Counted from the stretch's first letter, positions 1 through 5,179 are shown. The stretch is DNA of 6,356 nucleotides from Leptolyngbya sp. SIO4C5 (GCA_010671965.1 JAAHIC010000281.1:1-6356); one strand, 5' to 3'. The notes: generated by a model from the sequence alone, not told the origin. Numbers and translations are program-made.

Positions 1-10
1 TTGAGGTAAT

Positions 11-27
11 AAAGGCAAAGGGCCTTT
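11..27 (+). terminator. Probable terminator hairpin of an upstream off-window gene
   Basis: AAAGGC (11-16) and GCCTTT (22-27) form a perfect 6-bp stem with a 5-base loop, followed by a pyrimidine-rich stretch. This fits the 3' end of a transcript entering from the left. The T-tract is not a clean run of U, so it could be a mere processing or stability hairpin. No gene belonging to it is visible in the window. Confidence 0.4.
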
Positions 28-80
28 CACTTCATCGTTCTGCCTTCATCCTTCCTCCTTTACTTCCGCCTTTCCCTCCC
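28..80 (+). repeat. Pyrimidine-rich low-complexity tract
   Basis: Only seven of these 53 bases are purines. Short TTCATC/TTCCTCC-like units recur in a degenerate way. The reading frame of the following 81-aa ORF is open through this tract back to base 3, but it has no ATG there and would encode low-complexity Pro/Leu-rich sequence, so I treat it as non-coding. It resembles the C/T-rich tract at 2737-2829 in strand bias but lacks the long C runs. Confidence 0.5.
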
Positions 81-95
81 AGACACCAACCCAAA

Positions 96-101
96 AGAGG
101 A
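96..101 (+). promoter_or_regulatory. Ribosome binding site of the 81-aa ORF
   Basis: AGAGGA lies 6 bases before the ATG at 108. This is one of the better Shine-Dalgarno matches in the window and decides the ATG over any upstream in-frame codon. Confidence 0.6.
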
Positions 102-107
102 AAGATC

Positions 108-353
108 ATGTTTCAAGAAAACCATGCCAGCGATCGCCCTTCTCCCGCGATTGCCGTTCCCAACCGCGACCAATCCAGCAGCGGCGACCCAGTGCGCATT
201 CTCATGTTTGGCCCCCTGCCCTGCATCCGGTTAGAAATCCATCGGCTGCACGTCCTGGGCTATGCCGAAGCCAACGCCTGGAGCAAACCCATGCCCACCG
301 ACCAGCCTAATGAAGTTATGGTGATTTTGACTAAGCGTTGTCGGCTGGAGTAG
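108..353 (+). CDS. Small conserved-looking protein of unknown function (81 aa)
   Basis: I do not recognise a named family. The protein has two parts: residues 1-28 are Pro/Ser/Asp-rich and probably disordered; residues 29-81 look like a compact folded unit, with a strand-like VRILMFGP (29-36), a helix-like RLEIHRLHVLGYAEA segment (41-55), a turn PMPTDQPNEV (61-70) and a final strand VMVILTKR (70-77). There is no signal peptide or membrane segment, and two cysteines (39, 78) do not form a metal motif. A good Shine-Dalgarno at 96-101 and a strong 3' inverted repeat starting 16 bases after the stop support it as a real single-gene unit. In-frame alternatives are GTG 192 and ATG 204, which would remove the disordered leader but have no ribosome binding site. 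The codon pattern and a HIP1 site (130-137) match the rest of the window. Coding status is likely; function is unknown. Confidence 0.65.
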   Translation: MFQENHASDRPSPAIAVPNRDQSSSGDPVRILMFGPLPCIRLEIHRLHVLGYAEANAWSKPMPTDQPNEVMVILTKRCRLE

Positions 354-601
354 GCACAAAGTTAGGGAATAGGGGCGGCAGGTTGATGGGCGATCGCCTG
401 TCTCTGCCGCCCCTAAGGCAGTCTGATCTAAATAAGAACGCTGCCGGTTTGCCTATCAGGGTTGGGCGATCGCCCCTCAAAAAAGTCCATCACGAGATAC
501 AAGCTTGAAATAGAGCGATCGCATAAACTTGAGCAAAATTCAATCAGCCCTGCGGTTCGGATACGCGATCGATTGGTGACTACTGTATTCAAGTTTTAGC
601 C
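354..601. other. Intergenic region between the 81-aa ORF and the GDSL gene
   Basis: These 248 bases contain no credible gene. They hold the inverted repeat at 370-415, three full HIP1 octamers (starting at 390, 466 and 515) and an 8-bp palindrome CAAGCTTG (500-507). I found no convincing -35/-10 pair for the gene at 602; TACTGTATTC (581-590) is a possible extended -10 without a matching -35. No GTA-N8-TAC (NtcA-type) site is seen. Confidence 0.6.
370..415 (+). terminator. Large inverted repeat, probable 3' hairpin of the 81-aa ORF transcript
   Basis: TAGGGGCGGCAG (370-381) is perfectly complementary to CTGCCGCCCCTA (404-415): a 12-bp GC-rich stem. The 22-base loop contains the 10-bp palindrome GGCGATCGCC (389-398), itself a HIP1 core, so the loop can fold again into a nested stem. 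The structure begins 16 bases after the stop codon at 353. No U-run follows, so factor-independent termination is not assured; RNA stabilisation or an intergenic repeat element are alternatives. Confidence 0.55.
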
Positions 602-1654
602 ATGCCCTTTAAGAAAACGCTCATTGCAGCAGGCGCACTGCTTACCCCACTGCTCACCCCTTTAGCAGCTCCGGCGGCGACCTTTTCGCAAATGTTCGTC
701 TTTGGCGATAGCCTGTCGGATACGGGCAATCTCTACGCTCAGACCAACGCTTTGATTCCGTTCGTGCCCTCCGGTATCCCGGCTTCACCGCCCTATGCCC
801 AGAGGTTTTCCAACGATGACCTGTGGGTGGAATATTTGGCCGACGAATTCATCCCCGGCCCTGACGCCCTCACTGTCAGCAATTTTGCCGTCGGCGGTGC
901 CACCACCAGCGACTTGAATATCATCAACAACTTTGATGATGTTTTGCCATTCCCGGTGGCGCCTGATTTTGACGGCTTAGAGGAGCAGGTTGAGGGCTAT
1001 TTGGGCCTGAGTCCTATGATCGATCCAGATGCGCTCTACACCCTTTGGGCCGGGGCCAATGACTACCTCGGCGGCGGCATCACCGATCCGACAATTCCGG
1101 TCGGCAATCTGGCAGAAGCGATCAATGCCTTCGTCAGCGCCGGGGTGCAAAATCTCTTAGTTTTGAACCTGCCTGATTTAGGCCGCGTTCCTGCCAATGC
1201 GGGCAATCCGGCCCAGTCAGCCGCACTAAGCGCGATCGCCAATCAGCACAACACACTGCTGGCCCAAACGGTGCAGGGGATTGAAGAGGTGACGCTGTTT
1301 GATGTTAAATCCCTCTTTGATCAGGCGCTTGCAGGCGGCTTTGGCTTTACCAATACAACCAGCCCTTGTCTGCAAGGTTTCGTCGCCCCAATCCCCGGCC
1401 TCGCGGGCATACCCTGCAGCAATCCTGATGAAACGCTTTTTTGGGATGATATTCACCCCACCACCAGAGCGCACGCAGAAATTGCTCAGGCCGTTTTTGT
1501 GAAACTGCATGAGAAAGAGCCGGTTGCCAGTACGCCAGAACCGGGTTCTATACTGAGCTTGCTAGCGTTAGGGGCGATCGCCACTGTGATTGAGCTGAAG
1601 CGACGACAACGTCCGGCCCAGCCCGTCAGGATTCCAGTAGAGCCGTTAGGATAG
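602..1654 (+). CDS. Exported SGNH/GDSL-family esterase with PEP-CTERM sorting tail
   Basis: Predicted lipolytic or carbohydrate esterase acting outside the cytoplasmic membrane. Residues 1-26 form a signal peptide (KK at 4-5, hydrophobic core, cleavage near APAA). The SGNH blocks are present in order: FGDSLSD at 34-40 (nucleophile Ser37), FAVGGAT at 95-101 (oxyanion Gly), GAND at 151-154 (Asn153) and DDIHPT at 282-287 (Asp282/His285 of the triad). Cys256 and Cys272 could form a disulfide. The C-terminus carries STPEPGS (310-316), a hydrophobic segment to about 330 and a KRR cluster (333-335), which is the PEP-CTERM layout recognised by exosortase; about 15 residues follow the basic cluster, more than is typical. 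The family usually has 300-370 residues, so this is full length. ATG 602 lacks a good ribosome binding site, but the signal peptide requires it. The substrate cannot be told from sequence; a thermolabile-hemolysin/phospholipase-like or acetylesterase role is possible. Confidence 0.9.
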   Translation: MPFKKTLIAAGALLTPLLTPLAAPAATFSQMFVFGDSLSDTGNLYAQTNALIPFVPSGIPASPPYAQRFSNDDLWVEYLADEFIPGPDALTVSNFAVGGATTSDLNIINNFDDVLPFPVAPDFDGLEEQVEGYLGLSPMIDPDALYTLWAGANDYLGGGITDPTIPVGNLAEAINAFVSAGVQNLLVLNLPDLGRVPANAGNPAQSAALSAIANQHNTLLAQTVQGIEEVTLFDVKSLFDQALAGGFGFTNTTSPCLQGFVAPIPGLAGIPCSNPDETLFWDDIHPTTRAHAEIAQAVFVKLHEKEPVASTPEPGSILSLLALGAIATVIELKRRQRPAQPVRIPVEPLG

Positions 1655-1681
1655 AAGGCTAGTGCTCATAGCTCTATCCTA
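1647..1681 (+). promoter_or_regulatory. Hairpin joining the GDSL stop codon to the M42 start codon
   Basis: TAGGATAGA (1647-1655) pairs perfectly with TCTATCCTA (1673-1681); inside, GCTA (1658-1661) pairs with TAGC (1669-1672), leaving a 2-base bulge (AG, 1656-1657) and a 7-base loop. The 13-bp stem includes the GDSL stop codon (1652-1654) and the first base of the M42 ATG (1681). It occupies the whole 26-base spacer, where no free Shine-Dalgarno is visible. It may terminate or attenuate transcription, or control translation of the second gene. No U-run follows, which argues against a simple terminator. Confidence 0.55.
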
Positions 1682-2730
1682 TGGATACTTTCGATCGCCT
1701 GTTTGACACGATCTCAGAGCTGGTGCTTTGCCACTCTCCCAGCGGCGCGGAAACCGAAATTAACCAGTGGCTAAGCCAGTATTTAGACTCCTTGGGCGTC
1801 AATTACTGGCAGGATCGGGCCGACAACTTGATCATCAAAATTGCGGGGAAAAGTGCGGAGCGGGCGATCGCCATTACGGCCCACAAAGATGAAATTGGCG
1901 CCATCGTCAAAACCATCAACAAGCAGGGGCAGGTGTCGGTTCGCAAGCTGGGAGGCGCTTTTCCCTGGGTGTACGGGGAAGGGGTGGTTGACCTGCTGGG
2001 CGATCGCGCTACGATTAGCGGCGTTCTGTCATTTGGCTCGCGCCACGTTTCCCACGAATCCCCCCAGAAGGCGCAGCAGGATAACCGGCCGGTCTACTGG
2101 GAAGCAGCTTGGGTAGAAACGAAGCGATCGCCGGAAGATCTGGCAGCGGCAGGTATCCGTCCCGGTACCCGCGTGGTGGTAGGCAAGCACCGCAAACGGC
2201 CCTTTCGCCTGGGCGAGCATATCGCCAGCTACACCCTGGACAACAAAGCCTCGATCGCCATTTTGCTATCTCTAGCCGAGCAGCTCAAAGAGCCACCCGT
2301 AGACATCTATTTAGTTGCCTCTGCTAAGGAAGAAGTCGGCGCGGTGGGAGCGCTCTATTTCAGCCAGCGCCAGACGTTAGACGCCCTGATTGCCCTCGAA
2401 ATTTGCCCCCTGGCCCGTGAGTATCCGATTCAAGACGGCCCGGCTCCGGTGCTGCTCTCCCAGGATGGCTACGGCATTTACGACGAAGACCTCAACTGGC
2501 AGATTCGCCAAGCCGCCGCCGCTGCTGAAGTGCCCCTCCAGATTGCCGCTATTTCCGGCTTTGGCAGTGATGGCTCCATCGCCATGAAGTTCGGCCACAT
2601 TCCCCGCGCCGCCTGCCTGGCTTTTCCCACAGAGAATACACATGGTTATGAAATTACGCATCTAGGGGCGATCGCCAACTGCATTCAAGTTCTAAAGCAA
2701 TACTGCCTAGAGCACACCACCAAAGACTAA
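1681..2730 (+). CDS. M42-family metallo-aminopeptidase (glutamyl aminopeptidase / endoglucanase-like family)
   Basis: Cytoplasmic co-catalytic metal peptidase that trims N-terminal residues from peptides; family members usually assemble into TET dodecamers. There is no signal peptide. The M42 landmarks are in order: AHKDEIG with His68 (metal) and Asp70 (catalytic), TLDNKA with bridging Asp187, KEEVGAVGA with general base Glu217 and metal ligand Glu218, LEICP with Glu240 at the place of the usual metal-binding Asp, and NTHGYE with His321 as the last ligand. The insert between the two halves of the catalytic domain (about residues 75-175) corresponds to the family's tetrahedral/PDZ-like dimerisation domain. 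At 349 residues it matches the usual 340-370. ATG 1681 is chosen because the family's conserved start lies only a few residues upstream of the HSPSGAE turn. It lies 26 bases after the GDSL gene with a hairpin in between. The older 'endoglucanase' label for this family is not supported by the catalytic residues. Substrate preference is unknown. Confidence 0.88.
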   Translation: MDTFDRLFDTISELVLCHSPSGAETEINQWLSQYLDSLGVNYWQDRADNLIIKIAGKSAERAIAITAHKDEIGAIVKTINKQGQVSVRKLGGAFPWVYGEGVVDLLGDRATISGVLSFGSRHVSHESPQKAQQDNRPVYWEAAWVETKRSPEDLAAAGIRPGTRVVVGKHRKRPFRLGEHIASYTLDNKASIAILLSLAEQLKEPPVDIYLVASAKEEVGAVGALYFSQRQTLDALIALEICPLAREYPIQDGPAPVLLSQDGYGIYDEDLNWQIRQAAAAAEVPLQIAAISGFGSDGSIAMKFGHIPRAACLAFPTENTHGYEITHLGAIANCIQVLKQYCLEHTTKD

Positions 2731-2736
2731 AATCTG

Positions 2737-2829
2737 CCCCATCTCCCCCATCTTCCTCACCTCCCCCATCCCCCCATCTTCCCCACATCCCCTATCTCCC
2801 CCAACTTCCCCATCTCCCCCACCTACCCC
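2737..2829 (-). repeat. C-run tract; minus strand is a strong G-quadruplex motif
   Basis: The plus strand has no G from 2737 to 2830 and carries ten runs of 4-6 C, separated mostly by 2-5 bases (ATCT, AACTT, ACAT and similar). On the minus strand this gives ten G-runs of at least four, well beyond the usual four-tract quadruplex definition. The unit is a degenerate CCCCATCT-like repeat. It starts 6 bases after the M42 stop and is followed by the CBS gene on the same strand. Plus-strand RNA here would be C-rich and unstructured. Confidence 0.8.
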
Positions 2830-2885
2830 AGACCATGCGTGTAACAACCTATAAAACCCCAACCGCCCAAGCTGCCTAAATTCCC

Positions 2886-2891
2886 TACAAT
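2886..2891 (+). promoter_or_regulatory. Candidate -10 box for the CBS gene
   Basis: TACAAT differs from the TATAAT consensus at one base and lies 55 bases before the ATG at 2946. I see no good -35 hexamer at the right distance, so this is only a candidate; TATAAA at 2850-2855 is an alternative. Confidence 0.25.
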
Positions 2892-2914
2892 GAAAGCAAT
2901 ATCACTGTAATAGC

Positions 2915-2929
2915 CGTGCTTGCAGCACG
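2915..2929 (+). promoter_or_regulatory. Small hairpin just upstream of the CBS gene's ribosome binding site
   Basis: CGTGCT (2915-2920) and AGCACG (2924-2929) form a perfect 6-bp stem with loop TGC. It ends 4 bases before the Shine-Dalgarno at 2934. It includes the alternative GTG start at 2916, which makes that start unlikely. It may stabilise the 5' leader or affect ribosome loading. Confidence 0.4.
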
Positions 2930-2933
2930 CGAT

Positions 2934-2939
2934 AAGGAG
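2934..2939 (+). promoter_or_regulatory. Ribosome binding site that fixes the CBS gene start
   Basis: AAGGAG lies 6 bases before ATG 2946, near-ideal sequence and spacing. It therefore overrides the longer in-frame GTG reading from 2916. Confidence 0.75.
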
Positions 2940-2945
2940 AAAATT

Positions 2946-3428
2946 ATGGCGACAACGGTAGCTGACGTGATGACTCGCGAGCTGTTGACTGTTCGCCCAG
3001 ATACCCCCGTGCAGGAGGCTGTGCAGCTTTTAGCGGAAAAGCGGATCAGTGGCCTACCGGTCATTGACGAGCAGCAGCGGCTGGTTGGCGTTCTGTCTGA
3101 AACTGACCTGATGTGGCAGGTGACTGGAGCGCAGGTTCCGGCCTACATCACGCTGCTTGACAGCGTTATTTACCTAGAAAATCCTGCTCGCTACAACCAA
3201 GAACTGCACAAGGCTTTAGGCCAAACCGTTAGCGAACTGATGACCGACAAGCCCATCACCGTTCCCCCTGATGAGTCGATTCGCAAGGCAGCGCAAATCA
3301 TGCACGATAAGCAAATTCGACGGCTAGTAGTGATCGATGAGGCTAAGACCGTCGTTGGCGTGCTGACGCGGGGCGATATCGTGCGCGAAATGGCAAAAAA
3401 CTATAGCGAGCGCAGTCAAACTGCTTAG
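2946..3428 (+). CDS. Twin CBS-domain protein (160 aa)
   Basis: A stand-alone Bateman module: a pair of CBS domains that typically binds adenine nucleotides (AMP, ADP, ATP, SAM or c-di-AMP) and signals energy or redox state to a partner. CBS1 covers about residues 4-58 and ends in GVLSETDL (48-55); CBS2 covers about 97-150 and ends in GVLTRGDI (138-145). The S/T-x-x-D in each (Ser51/Asp54, Thr141/Asp144) is the usual ribose-phosphate contact. A 35-40-residue linker with an aromatic/hydrophobic stretch around YITLLDSVIYL (67-77) separates the domains. There is no fused enzyme or transporter domain, so it presumably acts on another protein. The ATG at 2946 is chosen over the GTG at 2916 because of the strong Shine-Dalgarno. 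A C-rich tract upstream and inverted repeats downstream suggest a monocistronic unit. Ligand and partner are unknown. Confidence 0.9.
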   Translation: MATTVADVMTRELLTVRPDTPVQEAVQLLAEKRISGLPVIDEQQRLVGVLSETDLMWQVTGAQVPAYITLLDSVIYLENPARYNQELHKALGQTVSELMTDKPITVPPDESIRKAAQIMHDKQIRRLVVIDEAKTVVGVLTRGDIVREMAKNYSERSQTA

Positions 3429-3445
3429 CAGTTCGTTAACTAAGC
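3423..3445 (+). terminator. Weak inverted repeat over the CBS stop codon
   Basis: GCTTAG (3423-3428, which contains the stop codon) pairs with CTAAGC (3440-3445) across an 11-base loop in which two further A-T pairs are possible. A C/T-rich stretch (3446-3458) follows. It may contribute to transcript ending for the CBS gene, but the stem is short and not GC-rich. Confidence 0.3.
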
Positions 3446-3490
3446 CGCTCCCCCTTTACTGATAAATTGAAACAAATCCTTTAATTTACG

Positions 3491-3521
3491 ATCCCTGACA
3501 TTGCCTAGGCTGTTTAGGGAT
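3491..3521. promoter_or_regulatory. 31-bp imperfect dyad upstream of nblB
   Basis: ATCCCT (3491-3496) and AGGGAT (3516-3521) flank ACA/TGT (3498-3500/3511-3513) and a perfect central palindrome GCCTAGGC (3503-3510), all sharing nearly the same centre at about 3506. It lies 40 bases before the ATG at 3562. The layered symmetry suggests either an operator for a dimeric regulator or an RNA hairpin; no U-run follows on either strand. A loose CTGACA (3496-3501) with GATATG (3520-3525), 18 bases apart, could be a promoter overlapping the dyad. No NtcA-type GTA-N8-TAC site is present. Confidence 0.4.
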
Positions 3522-3561
3522 ATGAAAAAGCTGTGTTGAGAAAATTCAAAAGCAAAGCCTC

Positions 3562-4221
3562 ATGGATACTACTCCCGATAGCGTCAAGCAGCTCTTAGCC
3601 TCTGAAGACTACGGCGATCGCATTAGCGCCGTTAATCAGATGCGACAGCTTGAGCCAGCCGCAGCCTTTGAGCTGCTTTGTCAGGCCGCAGAAGACAGCC
3701 ATGCCAGAGTGAGATATGCCGCAGTCAGCCAAATCTCCAACGTGGGCGATCAAGATCGAGAGCGGGTTTTGGCGCTGCTGAAAAAGGCACTGCTTACCGA
3801 CTCAGAAGTAGACGTTCGCGCCGCGGCGGCTGACTCCTTGGGCGCGCTCAAATTTACCGAAGCCTTTGCAGAACTTAAAACGGTCTATGAGCAAACCTCA
3901 GACTGGCTGCTGCAGTTCAGCATCTTAGCGGCCCTGGGTGAACTGGGCGAGCCGCGTAGCTTTGAGCTGCTAAAGGATGCCCTCAGCAAGGACAATCCCC
4001 TGTTTAGGACAGCCGCCATTGGCGCCTTGGGTGAACTGGGCAACGAAGAGGCTATTCCCCTGCTGCTTCCCTTTGTAGATGATCCAGACTGGCAAACCCG
4101 GCATCGTCTAGCTCAGGCACTCAGCCACTTTAGCCAGCATCCGGAAGTGAAGCAGGCCATGCAAAAGCTGGCCGATGATGACACTGAAGCGGTGGCTCAG
4201 GTAGCTCAGGCCCATCTTTAG
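3562..4221 (+). CDS. nblB: HEAT-repeat protein, NblB-type phycobilisome degradation factor
   Basis: NblB proteins are HEAT-repeat relatives of the CpcE/CpcF bilin lyases that help dismantle phycobilisomes when nitrogen or sulfur runs out, probably by acting on bilin chromophores of phycobiliproteins. This 219-residue protein is HEAT repeats throughout: roughly 15-45, 46-80, 82-112, 115-145, 147-173 and 175-206. Characteristic units are RVRYAAVSQIS (49-59), DVRAAAADSLGALK (84-97), ILAALGELGEPRSFELL (121-137) and AAIGALGELGNEEAIPLL (151-168). The family call rests on overall resemblance to cyanobacterial NblB sequences as I recall them; HEAT repeats alone would not separate it from other bilin-lyase-like proteins. 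It is soluble, with no signal peptide or membrane segment. No clear Shine-Dalgarno precedes ATG 3562, but the conserved SVKQLLASEDYGDR opening fits this start. The stop overlaps the ribosome binding site of the ROK gene, implying cotranscription. Confidence 0.75.
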   Translation: MDTTPDSVKQLLASEDYGDRISAVNQMRQLEPAAAFELLCQAAEDSHARVRYAAVSQISNVGDQDRERVLALLKKALLTDSEVDVRAAAADSLGALKFTEAFAELKTVYEQTSDWLLQFSILAALGELGEPRSFELLKDALSKDNPLFRTAAIGALGELGNEEAIPLLLPFVDDPDWQTRHRLAQALSHFSQHPEVKQAMQKLADDDTEAVAQVAQAHL

Positions 4222-4223
4222 GA
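4220..4223 (+). promoter_or_regulatory. Ribosome binding site of the ROK gene, overlapping the nblB stop
   Basis: AGGA uses the last two bases of the nblB TAG (4219-4221) and lies 9 bases before the GTG at 4233. The overlap supports translational coupling and fixes the non-ATG start. Confidence 0.5.
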
Positions 4224-4232
4224 TAGATTCCC

Positions 4233-5126
4233 GTGGGGCAGCAGCAGGTTATCGGCATTGATTTAGGCGGCACCGCCATCAAGCTGGGGCGGTTTACGGC
4301 TGAGGGCGATCGCCTGCAAACTTTGACTATCCCGACGCCGCAGCCTGCCGCTCCCCCAGCAGTCACGGCGGCTATGGTGGAGGCGATCGCCCAGCTTGAC
4401 CCCCACCGAGAAGCCCTAGCCCTGGGGGTAGGTACACCGGGGCCTGCCGATAGGGCCGGGCGGGTAGCGAGGGTGGCAATCAATTTAGCGGGCTGGCGGG
4501 ACGTGCCGCTGGCGGACTGGCTGGAGGCGGCCACCGGGCGACCGACAGTGCTGGCTAATGACGCTAACTGTGCCGGGCTGGGGGAAGCCTGGCTGGGGGC
4601 CGGGCGGTCGTTTAGCGACCTGATTTTGCTGACCCTGGGTACCGGCGTCGGCGGCGCGATTATTTTTAACGGTAAGCTGTTTGTCGGGCGAGAAGGCACT
4701 GCCGGAGAGCTGGGGCTGATTACGCTGAATCCGGAGGGGCCACCCTGCAACAGCGGCAACCGGGGTTCTTTAGAGCAGCACTGCTCGGTGCAGGCTATTC
4801 GCCGGGCGGCGGGCTGCGAGCCGAGTGAGCTAGCCCAGCGGGCCGCCGCCGGGGAAGCGGAAGCGATCGCCTTTTGGCAGCAGTATGGCCGTCATCTAGG
4901 GGCGGGGCTGGCTAGCTTAATCTATGTCCTGACGCCAGAGGCTATTGTGATCGGCGGCGGCATCAGCGCCGGAGCCAAGCTGTTTTTACCCAGCGCGATC
5001 GCCGAAATTGAAACCCGCGTTTTGCCCAGCTCTCGCAGCGACCTGCAGATTTTGTTAGCCGAGTTAGGCAACCAGGCTGGCATGGTCGGGGCGGCAAAGC
5101 TAGCCCTGCAGCAACTGGGGCTGTAG
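4233..5126 (+). CDS. ROK-family sugar kinase (glucokinase-like) lacking the zinc motif
   Basis: Predicted cytoplasmic kinase that transfers phosphate from ATP to a hexose, probably the glucose-6-phosphate entry step. Residues 8-16 (GIDLGGTAI) form the phosphate-1 loop, VLANDAN (106-112) carries catalytic Asp110, TLGTGVGGAI (134-143) is the phosphate-2 region, and VIGGGIS (239-245) is the adenosine loop. Glu159 (GELG) and Glu181 (SLE) sit at sugar-contacting positions. The ROK signature is altered: the usual GExGH histidine is Leu162, and the C-x-C-G-x-x-G-C zinc motif retains only Cys172 (Ser174 and Ser179 replace the others). At 297 residues it has the usual single-domain length, with no N-terminal helix-turn-helix, so it is not a ROK repressor. 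It starts with GTG, since the first ATG is at residue 48, beyond the phosphate loop. Gene spacing of 11 bp puts it in one unit with nblB. True substrate is uncertain. Confidence 0.85.
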   Translation: MGQQQVIGIDLGGTAIKLGRFTAEGDRLQTLTIPTPQPAAPPAVTAAMVEAIAQLDPHREALALGVGTPGPADRAGRVARVAINLAGWRDVPLADWLEAATGRPTVLANDANCAGLGEAWLGAGRSFSDLILLTLGTGVGGAIIFNGKLFVGREGTAGELGLITLNPEGPPCNSGNRGSLEQHCSVQAIRRAAGCEPSELAQRAAAGEAEAIAFWQQYGRHLGAGLASLIYVLTPEAIVIGGGISAGAKLFLPSAIAEIETRVLPSSRSDLQILLAELGNQAGMVGAAKLALQQLGL

Positions 5127-5179
5127 TGGTCTGTCAGCTTTAATTTTGCGAGAGATTGTAGATCGAGTTGAACGGAGTT

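Noticed and set aside
3..107. Upstream extension of the 81-aa ORF
   Set aside because: The frame is open but has no ATG, crosses a hairpin and a pyrimidine tract, and the ATG at 108 has a good Shine-Dalgarno.
1226..1510. 94-aa minus-strand frame inside the GDSL gene
   Set aside because: Shadow of a gene with intact catalytic blocks; no ribosome binding site or family resemblance.
2377..2661. 94-aa minus-strand frame inside the M42 gene
   Set aside because: It overlaps the conserved metal-ligand region of the peptidase on the other strand; no independent support.
2737..2829. C-rich repeat as a CRISPR array or tandem-repeat locus
   Set aside because: There are no constant-length repeats with unique spacers; the units are short, degenerate and unequal.
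2916..2945. GTG start giving a 170-aa CBS protein
   Set aside because: The GTG lies inside a hairpin and has no ribosome binding site, while ATG 2946 has AAGGAG at ideal spacing and the first CBS domain begins right after it.
3429..3561. NtcA-binding site upstream of nblB
   Set aside because: I searched for GTA-N8-TAC and close variants and found none in this interval.
4130..4759. 209-aa open frame on the minus strand
   Set aside because: It lies antisense to the ROK kinase and the end of nblB, both with clear family motifs. Its Ser/Pro/Ala-rich composition is what GC-rich coding sequence gives in the opposite strand.
4233..5126. ROK protein as a transcriptional repressor (NagC/XylR type)
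   Set aside because: The phosphate loop begins at residue 8, so there is no room for an N-terminal helix-turn-helix domain.
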